A DNA stretch of 64,000 nucleotides, from the NCBI RefSeq assembly GCF_003369915.1, contig NC_046677.1, positions 7,068,001 through 7,132,000 on the forward strand. The letters are read 5' to 3'. Below the pieces are notes generated by a model. The model was not told the origin of the DNA. It worked only from the letters and a program-made list of their open reading frames with translations, and did no database searches. Positions within the stretch are counted from its first letter, which is position 1. Every line of letters begins with the position of its first letter. This DNA is from Drosophila miranda. Lineage: Eukaryota > Arthropoda > Insecta > Diptera > Drosophilidae. This document shows positions 27,901-40,473 of the stretch, one piece after another. The translations under genes and the position numbers were made by a program.

Positions 27901-30900
27901 GGTTTATGGTTTATGGAGGGAGATTATAGATGTAGTGCAGAGGTAGAAATAGCTCTAGTTGTTAAGGGAAGCCACTTTCAAAGGCTTCCCTCTCTCACAT
28001 TCCAAATGGGGCCTTTTGGGGCCTCCACTGAAAGTTTATCCATAGTCCAGGACCCTTGGAAGCACCTTAAGTCCTTGCATGGACTGGTACAGGTACACAC
28101 ATAGTTCAATTATTTCATTTAGTTTATGCCAAGAGTATAATTCAGCCAGTGGCCATTAATCTTTGAGCAACTTGCTCCCTGCTCCTGCTTCTACAGTCTC
28201 TTGTTTTAACTATGGTTTTAACCCAGGGGGCAGACTGGGAAAATGTTCTTATGCAATCAAAGGCACTTCACTACGCTTCACTTGACGTTGCTTCGACTAC
28301 GGCACTCTCTGTGTGTCCCTCTCTCCCTCTGCGAGGCTCAACTACGGCTCGACTCTTACTTACGTAAAACTCTGTCGAAAGCCTGCCATAGGAGACGCCC
28401 ACATGGCGGACAGGCCATCCCTGCACCCACTCCACCCCCACTCAGACAATGTCGAATCGGATTTTTCGTTCCTTCTCTCCAACAGCAAGGATCATTTAAA
28501 AAGTGGAGGAGCGAGCAAAAACTTGCTCCACATGCATAAATAAATGGCCACAGACTCGACTCGACTCGACTTAAAATGTTCCAACAACCAGCAGTGGGAG
28601 CAGAGGGCCGCAGGAGGGCGGCGGGAGGCGATGGCGGGGTCGGATGTGTCTGTGGGTGGCTGTAACCCGACTGCAGCGGACTTCCGACAGAACAGAACCT
28701 CCGCCAGCACTGGGCTTTAGTTACCAAAAACGAAAACTGAAGACAGGAAATTTGTTTCGCGTTGGCTCCTTAAAAAGTTAAACTGAGGCAGGGGGGTGGG
28801 GCTATAAAGCATAAAACAACAACAAAAAATGAGCTTAGCAAAAATGTTACGGAAATATGGGAAATGGCAGGGCACGGCAAAGAATTATATAGAGCCTCCC
28901 CCACCCCCCCCCCCCCTGCCCGAAATAGAGTCAAGGAAAAAAAAAACAGAAATAGAAAAAGTTCCCAAACGAAAAAAAAGTGCAAAATGTTTATGCAGCA
29001 CAAAATGTTTCTGTGGAAAATGTTTATTTATTATGGATACCCAGAGGGGACGGGGGGGAAAGAGTTGATCGATGGGAATCAATGCGTGCTACAATCTATT
29101 GCTAATTGGTTGTTTAATTCCCCAAATAATCCCTGGAATTAGGCCATGATTTACATTCGCATATGGAAGCCATATGGCAGAAACGTAAACACATTATTTA
29201 TTACCGTGGGAAATTAGATTGAATTACAGCCAACTAATAAATAGTTTCACAACGTAAAATGTGGAATTGTTGGGATTTAAATGTTTTTGAATGGCACGAA
29301 ATTTAATGAGTGTCCTCTGATGGACAGAATTTAAAGAAAAAGCAGAATGAAATAATAATAAATAATAAATATTTGGGCTGGGAAGATTAATAGAAGCTTT
29401 AAAATTCCAACTTTGCTGCTATGAAACTAAGAGCTGGCTGCTGTGACACTAAGAGCTAGCTGCTGTGACACTGTTACAAACTATTAACACCGTCTGCTAT
29501 GACGCTGTTAAAGCTGGCAGCTGGCAGCTGGCAGCTGGCAGCTGACACTGTCCAAGCTGAATGTCATAATACTCCCAATCCTTTCTGTGAAAGTGTTAAA
29601 AAAATTCTCCAATGCCGCTGTTAGTGCTCCCACTGTTAACGTTTTACTATTCACTGTTTAAGCTCATTGATATAATCCTGCGAATGCTGACTGCTACGCC
29701 ACTGCTGAAGCTGTTTGCTGTGCAACGCTTGTAAATTTCACAGTCGTCGTGGCCGTGCAGTTACATGGCAATTAGGCATGTTGTTAGACACAATTTTCAG
29801 ACCATTTCCCATGCTTCAGATTCATCGTTAATTTCCCGATGCGCTTCCGTCTCACTGCAGTTGCCTGCGAATCTTCAAAAGAACCGAAACGACAGTTCTA
29901 CTGCTGTTTTTATGGCCCATAAAATCTTACCTAACCGAAACCCAATTGAAAAACTTTCCCACAGGCCCCCCCACAGTTAACCGACTTTAACAGCGGGAAT
30001 AAAAACTATCAATTTCTTCAAACAGAGAACCACCAAGAGCCTTCGCTAGAGAAGGAGACATAGAGAGAGGGGGGGGAGGGGGGAGAGAGAGATGATAAAC
30101 GATGCAAACAACTTTTGAGAGAGTGAAAATTGTTCGAGTTTGGAGGCAGCCGCAGAAAAGCAGAAAAGTTCCGGCTTTGGTTTAGATAGATTCAAAAGAA
30201 AACTTTACTTAACAACTCTCGGCGAAAATTCACACAATTATTAAAAGGAAAGATCGCGGGGAAAAACTCAAACAAACAGAAAGAAGCAGAAAGAAAAGCA
30301 AACGCTTGGAACACAATGACACTGACGATTGCAATTTTCCCGCTACAAATTTCCACAGAAAAGAAATTAAAGACTTTCTACCGGCACTTCATTCCCTCTC
30401 GCTCGCTCTCTCTGTCTCTCTCTGTATCTCTTTATAGGAAATTAAAAGCCAGCACAAGGTGAGGAATTGAGCAGCAAAGAAGCAAAACAAAACCAAAAAC
30501 AAAACTGCACAACTTTTTCCCGGTCATTAAAAGTAAAACAAAATACTTTTACTATCGAATGGAGATGGCGATGGCGATGGCGATGGTTGAGGCATTTCCC
30601 TCACGGACTCACGTGTTAATGGTTCGAATGGCAGATGTGGAGGGCAAAGGGAAAGGCAAAGGAAAAGGGAAAACCAATGAAACTCCAGGAAATGTGTCCT
30701 GAAAGTTTTACGAGTCCAAGGATTGCAGTTGAAACTTCGATTATAAAGTAATAACACTGAGAGAAAAGGAGCATAGTGAAAAGAAGGAAACACATATTCA
30801 AATTCAATTTAAATTAAATAGAATTCACTTTTATTTAGTTATAAATGTGCTAAATATTTTTAATATTTTTTAAAATAGAGAGACTACAAGAAAGAAAGAA

Positions 30901-33900
30901 ACTCCAATAAAAATTAATTTTTCAAGCGTCTAAAAAAAGACATCACAAATTCCACAAACAAGCAAACTTTGAAACAACCAGCAGCCTGGTGTCATCCTCT
31001 GGTTTTCCACTAAATTACATATTTATTAAATCACACCCGAAAGCAGGAGGTGAGTGGCGTTGGGGGCCTAGGTGTGAAAACGGAGTCCACACAGCGCCCT
31101 CCAGCGTGGCAAAGGGCTAAGGTCAGCCAGCAGCCCAGGAATCACGGGAGCAACGAAAAAGTTGTTAAATACCCGTTTTTATGGGGGGCTTGCAAAGTTT
31201 TTGGCTTAGTTTAATTAAAGCCATGGCTGGGAGAACACGGTTCAAGGATGTTCTGAAGAAAAAATGGGGATAAAATATCGGAATCTCTATCTCTTTACTT
31301 GTAGTTCTCTTACTTTATTTCTGGGGTCCATCTTAAGATTAGTTTCCCAATTAAAACACTTGTTAAACGCCTTATGTTTTTCCCATTATTAATTTTTCGT
31401 AAAATACAGAATTTTCTTTTCTTGCCGATTAGATAATGGTGCAGGGATTTTTTTGGGCCACACACCAAACCAAAGCAATCCAATCATCGCTTGTTTGGGT
31501 ATTTGCAAACGCTGATAGAAAAAAGTATCTAAAAGATACTCGCAGAATGAATGGCAGAAGAAGTACGAGTATCTCGCCAGTTGGCCAGAACTTCGATCAG
31601 CCTTGAGGAGAACTATTTGCTTTCTGGTTTTTGTACTTTTCAGAATCCGTTTCTGTTTCTTTGCTACACAATTACTGGGCAGAATTTATGGCCGGAGCGT
31701 CGCGGTGTAAATCTTTAAGTAGTCAAGGCAGTAGCCCATGCCCCATGCCCCATGCCCAATCCCCCATCCCCATACCCCACAGACAAGGTTCGCATCGCCT
31801 AATGCGATTTGGCCCACCACTTCTTCGAGGGGCGGGGGACGGGGCGGGGACAGACCTCACTGCAGCTTTATGACATTCGTTTTGGTTGTGGTTTTGGGCC
31901 TGGTTGCTGGAGTGCAGACTGTAGACCCTCTTCCATCTATGGCTCATCAATTTGCGGTGCGTTTCGGGGCATCAGAGGCCGCCACTGCCACTGCGACTGC
32001 GGCATCGTTAGCTGCATTAGACGGATCGATGCCATTGATCGATGGGCCTGCTTTCAGCCACTAAATCATTGTAATTTTCACACGCTCCCAGAGAACAAGG
32101 GGGAGCCACTCGTACCCAGAGATCACAGAGTTATTAGAAGAGGCTCCGGCTCCCCGAAGCGTTGCAGACTGGACTGGGCCTTTGTTCTGGTTTTTACAAC
32201 TTAAAAGGGGGAAAATGGTTTATGATTGAAGGAGAGTTGGCAGAACCAATGAAGAAAGCCACAAAGCAGTTGGCTGTGATCGGGCTTTGGGTTCTTTGAA
32301 GAATTGAAAGGTTTAAAACAAAGACATAACTTTATAGGTTTTGAAACACTTTTTCTATGATATTTAGGGAATTTTCAAGAAGCTTAAACAGTACCAATCA
32401 AATGAATATTTCCTCTTAATTGGATGGATTTTTAGCTAATGTTTCAATGTTTATTTACCAGGCCATGCCATGCATGGGCCAGCGACTGTCTGCGACTCCA
32501 ACTGGTTTTCTGGCTTAACTGGTTTCCAGTCGAAATTTCTATACTTATCATTATTATGTGCCATTATCATCCACCCAACGCCATCATCAGACTTCCACGC
32601 CAAGATCATAAAAACGCGCAAAAAAAAAATCCCCAAAACAAACCAAAACGCAGTCGTCTTGGGGCTACACATTTTTTAGAAATTATTTGTACACCCAAAC
32701 ACCAAAAACAGCAAACAGCAAACACAGAAAAAAGCGAAACTTCGAGTACCAGCTACTGCTGCTGCCCCTGCCACTGCCACTGCCACTGCCCCTGCTGCCG
32801 CTCTGGAGAAAGAGGTACGAAAAAAATCAATCACTTTCACTGCCGGCCAGGCCGTAGAGAGAGAGGTTTGTCATAGCCGTAGAGGAGTCTATTCGGGTTT
32901 GGCTTTGGGTCTGGTGTCTCTCTCTCTGTCTCTTGGCCGACAATTTTTGTTGCTGCTTTTCATCCATTTACGCCACAAAACCAATCTCTACCACGTACCA
33001 CAAAGCACAAAAACAAACGTAAATAATAGTTAAAAAAATAAAAGAAGGCTAATTTGTGATACCCTTTAAATGGACTGTAGGAAGACCCACGATTACTGAC
33101 TATTCTCCATTCTATTCCAATTACTTCTTCAAATGTATAGTACGCTCTTTGGTTAGGGTATTCCGCACAAAAAAAGAAGGTTTATCGCCAATTCACAACC
33201 GAAACCAGTTTCGCTTTTTATTTCGAATGCAAAAGCCAGAGACAACGTCTGGGGGGAGGAGGACACCCGCACTGAGAGCACTGAGAGGAAAATTATGCTA
33301 CTTGAACGTTCACTGAACCCACGATGGCTCTATCTGCGAGTACCTGGTCCCTCCTCCCCCCCTTCCTTTGGCTGCTGCTGGTTTCTGGTTTATTGTCAAA
33401 GCTGTCAAGTCAAAAGTTCACAAGCGAAAAATGTTAAACAGGCCGCAGTCCCAGCCCCACTCCCAGCCCCTGAATGGGGGTCGTCTATGGTGCAATAATC
33501 GCTTCAGAACGCTTCAAAAGAAGCTTTCGGGGGGTCTTGACATCCAGCGGGTAGTCGTCTCTATCTTGCATTGCCTTTGCCCCCGCTTTTGGGAAACGCA
33601 GCTGAGGAAAGTTTTCGACTTAATGGCCACTTGGCTCATTATAAGCCAACTAACGGCCAAAACTCTTTGTGGCTGCTGCGGTATTTATGGCTTTTCTATG
33701 GCAAAAGCCCGACGAAGGAGGAGCTGCCCCTCCATTGTGTGGCTGCCGTTGTGGGTGCCTTTCAATTTTCACAAATTTTAATCTACTTCAAGCCGGAAAA
33801 GCCGCACAAAGTTAGCGGCCACAAAAACCAGAGCGGGGTGGCTCTATCGGGAAACTAAATATAAGGCATATAAGGCACAGAGATTGCGGGTTAGTTTTAC

Positions 33901-36900
33901 CATAGAAAACCATCCAGAAAGAGGCCTATAAAATAGGATTTTCCTCTAATAGAATTCTCTATTATTTCCCTTAATAAAATATATAAAAATAAACAAAAAT
34001 GCCCTCCATTTACCATTCCATTTAATTATCCAGCACATTCCCTTCCTTATCGGCCCCATGAAAAATCACATAAAAATAATGTGTGATTTATAAATAAAAT
34101 GCCTACTTGGCATTAAATTTAAGAGCCTGGGCCAGAGGTTGTGCTGTGTTCTGGGCACACCCATCCAGAGCTGCCAGAGCCGACCGACCACCAGTCTCGT
34201 GGACAGTCCCCATCGACAATTAGAAGCCCAGTTAGCGGGACGCTTAGAGAGCGAGTGTTTGAGCGAATGACTCAGCCAACACTCCACACTCCACGCTCCA
34301 CACTCCGGCCAGCCCCACACAATGCGCGCTCTGACCCAAATTGTGGTCGAAAAGCCGTGCTTAAGCAGTGGCCGGGGGAGGGTGGGAGGGTAGGAGAAGT
34401 TAGGGCCATAAATCCAAGTGCTGGGCAACATTTCCGGAATTTTGATGCATTTCACTCTGAGGCCGGGAACTGTGGCAAGACTTTGCGTTAATAGAGTGTG
34501 AAAGAATGTTTGCTGCTGCAAGCGGAGAAGAAGGCCAGGCCAGGCCAACAATTATGTGCCAGACGAAGCTTAAGTGCCCTTTCTAGAGCTACTTACTGGC
34601 ATCTCTCTCTCTATCTCTCTCTCTCCCCCGAAAATGGTCAAGAATAATGAGAAAATAACTCGATTTAAGTGGGGAAAAATGGTAAGAAATGCATGATATT
34701 TCGATTTAGTTCAAAATAACTCCAAAATAAATAAAGAAATTCTATCATTCCTTAACTTAAAAGGAGTCTCGGGGGTTATTTTGGTTTTACAGTCCAGGAA
34801 CATACCCCATCACTTCTTAAGGTTGCAAAAATGTAAGAGAAACTATTCCGCAAGCTCTATTTTCAAGTGTCTGTTAATTTAGTTAGCTGGCCAGGCCCCA
34901 CCGCTTTTTCCGTCTTAAGTTACTCTTGTGTTTGGTCCGGGTTCATGTTCATGATTTAGTGTGTTAATTGTTTTTAGCCAGAGATGGGAGAGCGGGTGAA
35001 AGCTCAACCCAGGAGGAGCACTCAAAAGAACATCCATTAGGGGAAATCAAGCATTTTCTTTTGACATTTACAAGCCCCGGGACGGGACATAGGGACATAT
35101 GTAACGAGAGCATGCCCATAAATGACATCTCCGTCGATTCGGTTTCTATTTATTTATTGAACCGAAATTCTGTGTACAAAAACGTTAGTTTCCCTCTCGA
35201 TTTGATTGAAATTTGTTTAGTTTGGTGAAAGAGGGGAATGGGGCAAGGGGGGGGATGGAATCTTTTGCATAACATTGACAAAAGCCAAAATCCAATACAT
35301 AGAATCCCTAATGTCCTTATAGAGAAAAAGGCAGACCGAGAGAGAGATAGAGCCGGAGGTGGAGCTGGGGGGCCAGTGGCAGTTCTAAATGTAATCGAAA
35401 CCACAAAAGCCAGTAGCAGGGGCAGCGAGAGCAGGGCTGTAGCAACGGGAGGACCCCACCATCACATCAATCAAATACATTTTCCTTTTTCTGTTTGCTT
35501 GGCCAGAGATTGTTCTATACACTAATTTTATCGATTTCTGTGCTCCGTTGTTGCTGCTGCTGTTTGCTGGCTTGTTTGTTTGTTTGGCTTACATTTTAAA
35601 TGGGAAATTATGTAAATGAAACTTTTTGGGGGCAGGAAACGCTTACAAGGGATTCGATTTCCTCAACTATTGGCAGAGGATTGGACTTGTGCGATTCTCT
35701 GTGTGTGCCAAAGGGTTTTCCACGCTGCCAAATGTTCGAGTAAATAGCTTGAAGGAGAGAGACACTTTGTTGGGGCTTCGCTTTTATGGTGAGGCGATGA
35801 AAGTTGATCCGCCCAAGAAACCTTTAAGAACAATTGTTGGAACTGCAATGAGCCTACCAAATGTTCGTAATTGCTGATTGATTAATGAGAACATAAGTGA
35901 TTTAAATCTTATCTTGCATTAAGGAAGGGAATAAATGTGAAATATTTGTGTGTATGTAGTTCGGGAATATTTTTTTTTCAACCCAAAGATAACTTAATTA
36001 CCTAATATGTTATTTGCTCTGAGCACTAGACAAAGATTGGGTTGATTTCCAGGTATTTCCCTCGAGTGCAAATGGAAGCGGAATACTCGTCCAGACTCAA
36101 GTGAGTCTGAGCAATCACTTCAGAGTGAATGTGACGGGAATACCGCTGATAAGACAGCCAACGTCATAAATGTATGGAGTATCCGCTTCGAGTAACCCAG
36201 TAACCTGTATAATCTTTACTACCTTCGGGTAAACATCTGTTTAAACGCGCTTAAGTAGTCTCTAGAATCTATTGCGGCAGTAAAATGGTAAGATAGGCGA
36301 GTGTCAGGAAGCCAACATTTGATATGGCAGCCGAGCCATCCGCCGATCAGTTTATCAATGGATTCATTCGAAAAATATATATTATCAGCCTTAATAGACC
36401 AATCGTATCTAAAACCACTTTTTGTAGAGCCCATTAATTTGTAAATTCTTCGGTGATAAATAGTTCACATTTTACTTCAGTCTTAAGCAAAGTTCCGCAA
36501 CATTTTGATAAGCTCTCAAGGGTTCTATATGCCAGCAAATACTCGTACGATAAGCAGTATACAAGTTGAGCAAGTCCCAGGCGGAGAAACTTAGAAAAAC
36601 CACATAACAAAATCTGAATGTATGCCTCAGTAATTATCACAAAAGGCGGGAGCCTTGGCCTGCTCCAAGATAATCGAAATGAAATGAAATGAAATGTAGA
36701 TGAGAGAAGCACACAAAGAAATTGTATCAAGATAAGTGCCCAAACAGTACGACTGCAGTTTCTCTATTGTTCCATTCATCACGAGCTTGGGACACCGCAT
36801 AAACGCATCACGACATTATATATCGCCTGGTTATCTATCGCCTTTCACTTTCTATAGCCTGGCCTCCCCCAATAGTATGTGTCGTGGAGCACTCACCTTT

Positions 36901-37822
36901 GGTCCTCCAGCAGTTTCTCGGCCTGCGACAGGCGCAGCCGCACCGTTTTCATGCTTTGAATGGGGAAGAGACGACAGAAGCGCGTGAGGAAGTGGGGCCG
37001 CCAGCAGAAGCGCGGATACTCCCGACAGACGTCCCACAGTCGGGTGTTGTGCTCGAAGAGATATGTGTGCGTCTTTCCGAAGTTCAGGTAGTCCGTCATG
37101 TCGGCGTAGTCGCAGTTGAGGAGATTCTTGAGATTCTGGACGGCCAGGTCCTGGTCATCGGGATCGCGAACCTGCTTGATGCCAAAGTCGAGCAGCGGCT
37201 CGTAGTGGTAGTAGTTGCCTGGAATGGAGTTGAGTATGTCCCCCAGGAAGGTGGAGCCCGACCGCCAGGAGGTGACGACCACACTGCGGACGGGCGTGCC
37301 GTTTGTGGCGGGCGTCATGTCGCTGAGCCGCTCGGCCCCGCCGCGCGGGTACTCGAAGTTCTCCATTTCGGTGAGGATGCGCGACCGTTGAGCCGACAGG
37401 ACATCCGCTATAGTAGCTGTCAGGTTGTAGACGACAGTCTGCGAGGGCTGCTGCTGCATCTGCTGCTGCAGGCGTTCGTAGAAGGAGTTGCGGCCTAGGC
37501 TGTTGGAGGGACCTCCATCGACGCCATAGGCAGCCGCCTGGCTGAGCGAGGCCGCTGCCCCCGCCGGTCCGCCGCCCGATCCCTGGTTGAAGGGCGTCGT
37601 GAGAGGACGATGCTGGGTGGTGGCTATCAGCAGCAGGATGCACAGACTGCCCACGCCACAGATGCCAATGAGGTTCGCCCGCCGCGACATTCTGCTGCGT
37701 CGACGCTTCGAGTTCAAACTGACGCGCTGCTTAGCGCGTGTCCTGCCAGGATCGACGGTGGTATCACCAGCGTTCAGTAGCGCACACGACTCCAAGTCCG
37801 CATCCAGTTCCGCTGTGCTCAT
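3986..37822 (-). CDS. CG31637: Golgi carbohydrate sulfotransferase (GlcNAc/Gal/GalNAc 6-O type, CHST family)
   Basis: Four coding exons on the minus strand, 37822-36897, 4622-4440, 4374-4173 and 4117-3986, join in phase to a 480-aa protein; all junctions are GT-AG. Intron 1 is 32,274 bp. It is a type II membrane protein: a basic N-terminus (residues 39-48), one membrane anchor (about 50-68), a stem rich in Gln/Gly/Pro, then the catalytic domain. The PAPS 5'-phosphosulfate loop is T-S-W-R-S-G-S-T (184-191). The 3'-phosphate motif L-V-R-D-P-R-G-T-M (about 318-326) lies in exon 2, and L-R-Y-E-D-L and F-Y-G-L-P follow in exon 3. Family members transfer sulfate from PAPS to C6 of sugars in the Golgi lumen; the exact acceptor cannot be read from sequence. 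The start was chosen because it is the first ATG of the only long frame. The symbol rests on resemblance to D. melanogaster CG31637 and the 26D gene neighbourhood. Confidence 0.9.
4623..12774 (-). other. Intron 1 of the sulfotransferase gene, distal part
   Basis: No supported gene is present here. The stretch contains simple repeats, for example ctggcactggcactggcactgg near 4973, (CA)n at about 8086-8105 and (GT)n at about 9549-9562. It also has tcagtcagtctgtctgtctg-like tracts near 8870, A-rich 6480-6790 and GA-rich 9620-9810. Open frames of 60-270 codons on either strand have no recognisable domain, sit in simple-sequence DNA and lack consistent codon bias. Confidence 0.7.
12775..13270. repeat. 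AT-only low-complexity tract, T-rich on plus strand
   Basis: Roughly 400 bp composed almost entirely of T and A, with irregular TTATTATT patterns and very few G or C. The plus strand is strongly T-biased. The short hydrophobic frame it produces is a by-product of TTT/ATT codons. It may be an expanded TTA microsatellite or an aged oligo(dA) tract. Confidence 0.8.
14380..14730. promoter_or_regulatory. GC-rich island in the giant intron; possible alternative first exon or promoter
   Basis: Base composition changes sharply to GC-rich, with few simple repeats, tandem gaggagctga near 14430, and an inverted pair ccactcgacgcgcgagtgg (14590-14608, a near-perfect palindrome). A 122-codon minus frame crosses it without a known domain. 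Such patches in long first introns are often alternative promoters or conserved regulatory DNA, but nothing here proves that. Confidence 0.25.
16430..16735. repeat. Degenerate tandem array of AAATACTA/AAATACC units
   Basis: Units such as tactagaaaatactaaac, atacttggaaatac and aaaataccaaaaatac recur about every 15-40 bp across some 300 bp. The plus strand is A-rich and nearly G-free. It is non-coding and looks like an ageing minisatellite. Confidence 0.65.
21480..22121 (+). repeat. Three tandem copies of a 214-bp unit
   Basis: The unit beginning gaggcccatgccataaat starts at 21480, 21694 and 21908, an exact 214-bp spacing. Copies differ by only a few bases (aaaaat versus acaaat near unit position 30; cgcggcc versus cgtcgcc near position 85). 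The near-identity means a recent tandem triplication or an assembly duplication. Each unit ends in an AT-rich segment (ttattatttattgtgtac), which continues into the low-complexity tract that follows. No coding frame is convincing. Confidence 0.9.
22122..22302. repeat. AT-only low-complexity tract
   Basis: TTATT/ATTTATT-type sequence with almost no G or C continues directly from the AT-rich end of the third 214-bp unit. The 66-codon frame here (mostly Phe, Ile, Tyr) is an artefact of composition. Confidence 0.8.
22586..23685 (+). mobile_element. DINE-1 / INE-1-type non-autonomous Helitron-like element
   Basis: It starts with tatacccgatactcaaaat and gagtattggggtat, then has the family hallmarks: the ttccgaccccataaagtatatatattcttg block, tcaatagccgagtcgattg, and a gtctgtctgtccgtctgtcc microsatellite near 22735. 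About 120-bp subrepeats with aatttcgcc...cttccgcccccacaaaggacgaaaatctg occur near 22850, 23185 and 23320. The end has the Helitron-like hairpin gagttgcgg/ccgcagcaactc just before cgttccccctcg. It has no coding capacity. The element is known across Drosophila and is abundant in the obscura group (SGM). Boundaries are approximate. It sits inside the 32-kb intron. Confidence 0.85.
23691..36896 (-). other. Intron 1 of the sulfotransferase gene, proximal part
   Basis: No supported gene is present. The stretch holds long GC-rich or purine-rich simple sequence (g-rich runs near 19090, 24430, 28905 and 30070), ctgctggctgctgctggctg near 26830, agacagacaggcaggcag near 26983, ccactgccactgcc near 32770, and two short inverted tcgagtcg-type runs near 28555. 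The donor site is ccaaag/gtgagt at 36897/36896. Unassigned open frames of up to about 160 codons have no domain. Confidence 0.65.
29396..29725 (+). repeat. Degenerate GCTGCTGTGACACTGTTAA repeat
   Basis: Variants of gctgctgtgacactgtta and aagagctggctgctgtgacac recur every 20-40 bp. There is a perfect ggcagctggcagctggcagct run near 29516. It looks like a decaying minisatellite in the intron and is non-coding. Confidence 0.55.
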
Positions 37823-38054
37823 TTGTGGCAGTTAATGCTCCACTAATTGCTGGCAATTTAACAATAAACACACTTTGCACTCGGACACTTTACACATTCC
37901 CCCTGACACGCTCGCACTCGCACATACCGCGGGCCCCCTTAGCTGGAGGACATTGCAATTGTTATTGTTGCAGACGCTTTTATTAACAATTTTTACGCGC
38001 TCTAAACAAAACTCTCCGTTAGCACACGTCCGGTCGGGTCCAAAATATAGCGAT

Positions 38055-38120
38055 CAGTGTGACCCTCAGAAATATACCGTGACATACCACCTCATTTTCA
38101 AAATATACCGTAAATATACT
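38055..38120 (-). promoter_or_regulatory. Motif 6 / Motif 1 core promoter module upstream of the CG31637-like gene
   Basis: Read on the minus strand this holds three GTATATTT-type boxes (38120-38111, 38109-38101, 38078-38070) followed by GGTCACACTG (38064-38055). Motif 6 (KTYRGTATWTTT) and Motif 1 (YGGTCACACTR) are known partners in Drosophila housekeeping-type promoters. The module is about 230-300 bp upstream of the sulfotransferase start codon in the correct orientation, so its transcription start is probably near 38.0 kb. The same module recurs in the dispersed repeats further right. Confidence 0.55.
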
Positions 38121-40215
38121 GACGAATTCAAGTTCTATTTTACATATTCCTCGTTTTTGATATTCCGTCGAATATAACTAGCTATATAGAACATTTAGCC
38201 ATGCCATCATAGTTTTATACGATTGATGAATCCATTTTCTATACAATTGGTTAATTTTTAGTCCTTGCTTTCATTGTATTTTGACTAAAACAAGGTTTAA
38301 GCAAAATAGTTCAACAAAAAAAACAGTCGCAATGTTGCTGGTATTTGAAGACATGTTGCGTGTAGGCCTTTGTATACCCTATTTTGTTAATTTTATATGA
38401 AGATGAAACGTGATTTATAAAGACCTTTTCTCAAATTGATATTCTTTAGACATATTCAAGTATATTATTAGTATCTTGTATATATTTATAGCGATCCTGA
38501 TACCTACTGAGCCTTGTAAGACAAACATTTTCACAATTCTATAACATCCATTTCCCCCAGGGTATGTGTGCATGGAATTAGCAACATGTTTGCGTATGGA
38601 ATGAGACTCATTGTTGCAATAGCGAAACTGCGGTGAATCGGGTATTGCCTATATTTCAAGCTATAGATGCCCACTTAGCTTTATCCCATAGATAAATGCA
38701 TTTTCTACAAGATTGCTTCTTTTAATTACCTTTATGTATTTTATTTTGACTAATATACGGTTTTCAAGGAAATGTTGCCGCAACAGTGTGTATGGAATGA
38801 GACTCATTGTTGTCAGGCGGTTATTACCGATTCTACCCGATTCAAATAAATACCAAAATATACGGTCTCATTTTCAAAATATACCGAGTGGTGCGCGCCA
38901 AATCTAACTTTTTTGAATGTGAGCGACAAGGATTTAAATGTTGTCAACCGGGCCTTTGTCTATGCCCACATAATTTAATACGATTAATGAATCAATTTTC
39001 TACTTAACTGGCCAGTTTTTAGTCCTTGCTTTTATTGTATTTTGATTAAAACAAGGTTTAAACAAAATAGTTCAACAAAAAAAACAGTCGCAATGTTGCT
39101 GGTATTTGAAGACATGTTGCGTGTAGGCCTTTGTATACCCTATTTTGTTAATTTTATATGAAAGTATAAATATTGATATGAAGATAAAACGTAACTAATA
39201 AAGACCTTTTCTCAAATTAACATTTTTAAGACCTAGTCATGTATATGATGAGTGCTTTGTATATATATCTCGATCCTGATACCTATTCATGGTCCCTACA
39301 AGAAGACAATAAGCTTTAAAATATCGTTGATATAATGAAAATAATATTAAATAATATTGAATAATATTAAAATATATTGAAAATAAATTGTTTTTGCCTG
39401 GGATGACTAACATATTCCCCCAGGGTATGTGTGCATGGAAGGGGACTTATTGTTGTCAACCGGTTATGACGACTAATTCCTGGTTATTCTTTCTTCCGTC
39501 GAATATTCCCAGCTATATAGATCTCTCAGTTTAGCCCAGATAATTTTATATGATTGTTGAATCAATTTTAATCAGGATTAACTACTTTTAAGTACTTTCA
39601 TGTTTTTTGTTTTGACAAAAACACAATTTCAACAAAAATGTTCAATAGTCGCAGGTTGTGACGTCAATGTTGCTGGTATTTGCAGACTCATTTCTTGTCA
39701 ACCAGAGTGTGGTCATTTGTATACCCTATTTCGTGAATATTATATAAAGATACTGTTTTCCAACCTGCTTTCAAACGTAATTAGTAAAGACCTTATCTTA
39801 GATTGCATTTTTTTGGTCTATTCATGCATTTGATTAGGTGTTTGTAAATAAATCCTGATCCCAGTACCAGTTTTTGGTCTCTGTAGACAGACGATGAGCT
39901 GCTAAATATCGTTTAAAACAGAGACTATCTAGTTTCTGCATTAATTAGAGCCTGGAATGACACACATTTCCGCAATTCTATATCATCCATTTCCCCCAGG
40001 GTATCATGGAATTAGCAGCATGTTTGTGTATGGAATGGGACTCATTGTTGTCAATCGGGTAAAAGAGGTCCTTACCCGATTCAAGTTCGGTTATCGATAC
40101 TATCGACTGGTTACGAGTGGTGCGCGCCAAATCTAACTTTTTTGAATGTGAGCGACAAGAATTAAAATGTTGTCAACCGGGCCATTACCGATTCAACAAA
40201 TACGACGATTCCCTC
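38121..40215. repeat. Cluster of dispersed repeat family (unit A), at least three partial copies
   Basis: Recognisable blocks recur in the same order. The block gttgctggtatttgaagaca with tttgtataccctattttgtt is at 38330-38400 and 39090-39165, and diverged at 39665-39735. The block catttcccccagggtatg is near 38548, 39412 and 39990. The block agtggtgcgcgccaaatcta is near 38885 and 40117. The same blocks occur in reverse orientation at 59.9-61.7 kb. There is no coding frame. The family's ends carry GTATATTT boxes. I do not recognise a named family; it behaves like a non-autonomous transposable element. Confidence 0.75.
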
Positions 40216-40473
40216 AATTTTCGGCCTATCGATTATTACATTACGAAACTTAATATTATTAACAAATAAACTTTGAACTTGCTACCAGAACGAGGGGGTC
40301 CTAACTAATAGCAGTGGCAGAATATTACTTTTAAGGATAATTTCTGTTTTGCGGTTTTATCTCATCCCATAAATGCAAATACATATTCCTATTCGAAAAT
40401 GGTGGTACAACATCTGATTAGCACAATAGCACTTTTGGGTCAAGTGTTGGCGCATAAATTTCGAATTTGAAAT

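Noticed and set aside
36884-37498. 204-codon plus-strand frame over sulfotransferase exon 1
   Set aside because: It is the complement of a strongly biased coding exon carrying clear PAPS-binding and membrane-anchor features on the minus strand.
38040-40215. Regular repeats considered as a CRISPR array or satellite
   Set aside because: Blocks are long, irregularly spaced, dispersed in both orientations and eukaryotic in context; they fit a transposable-element family better.
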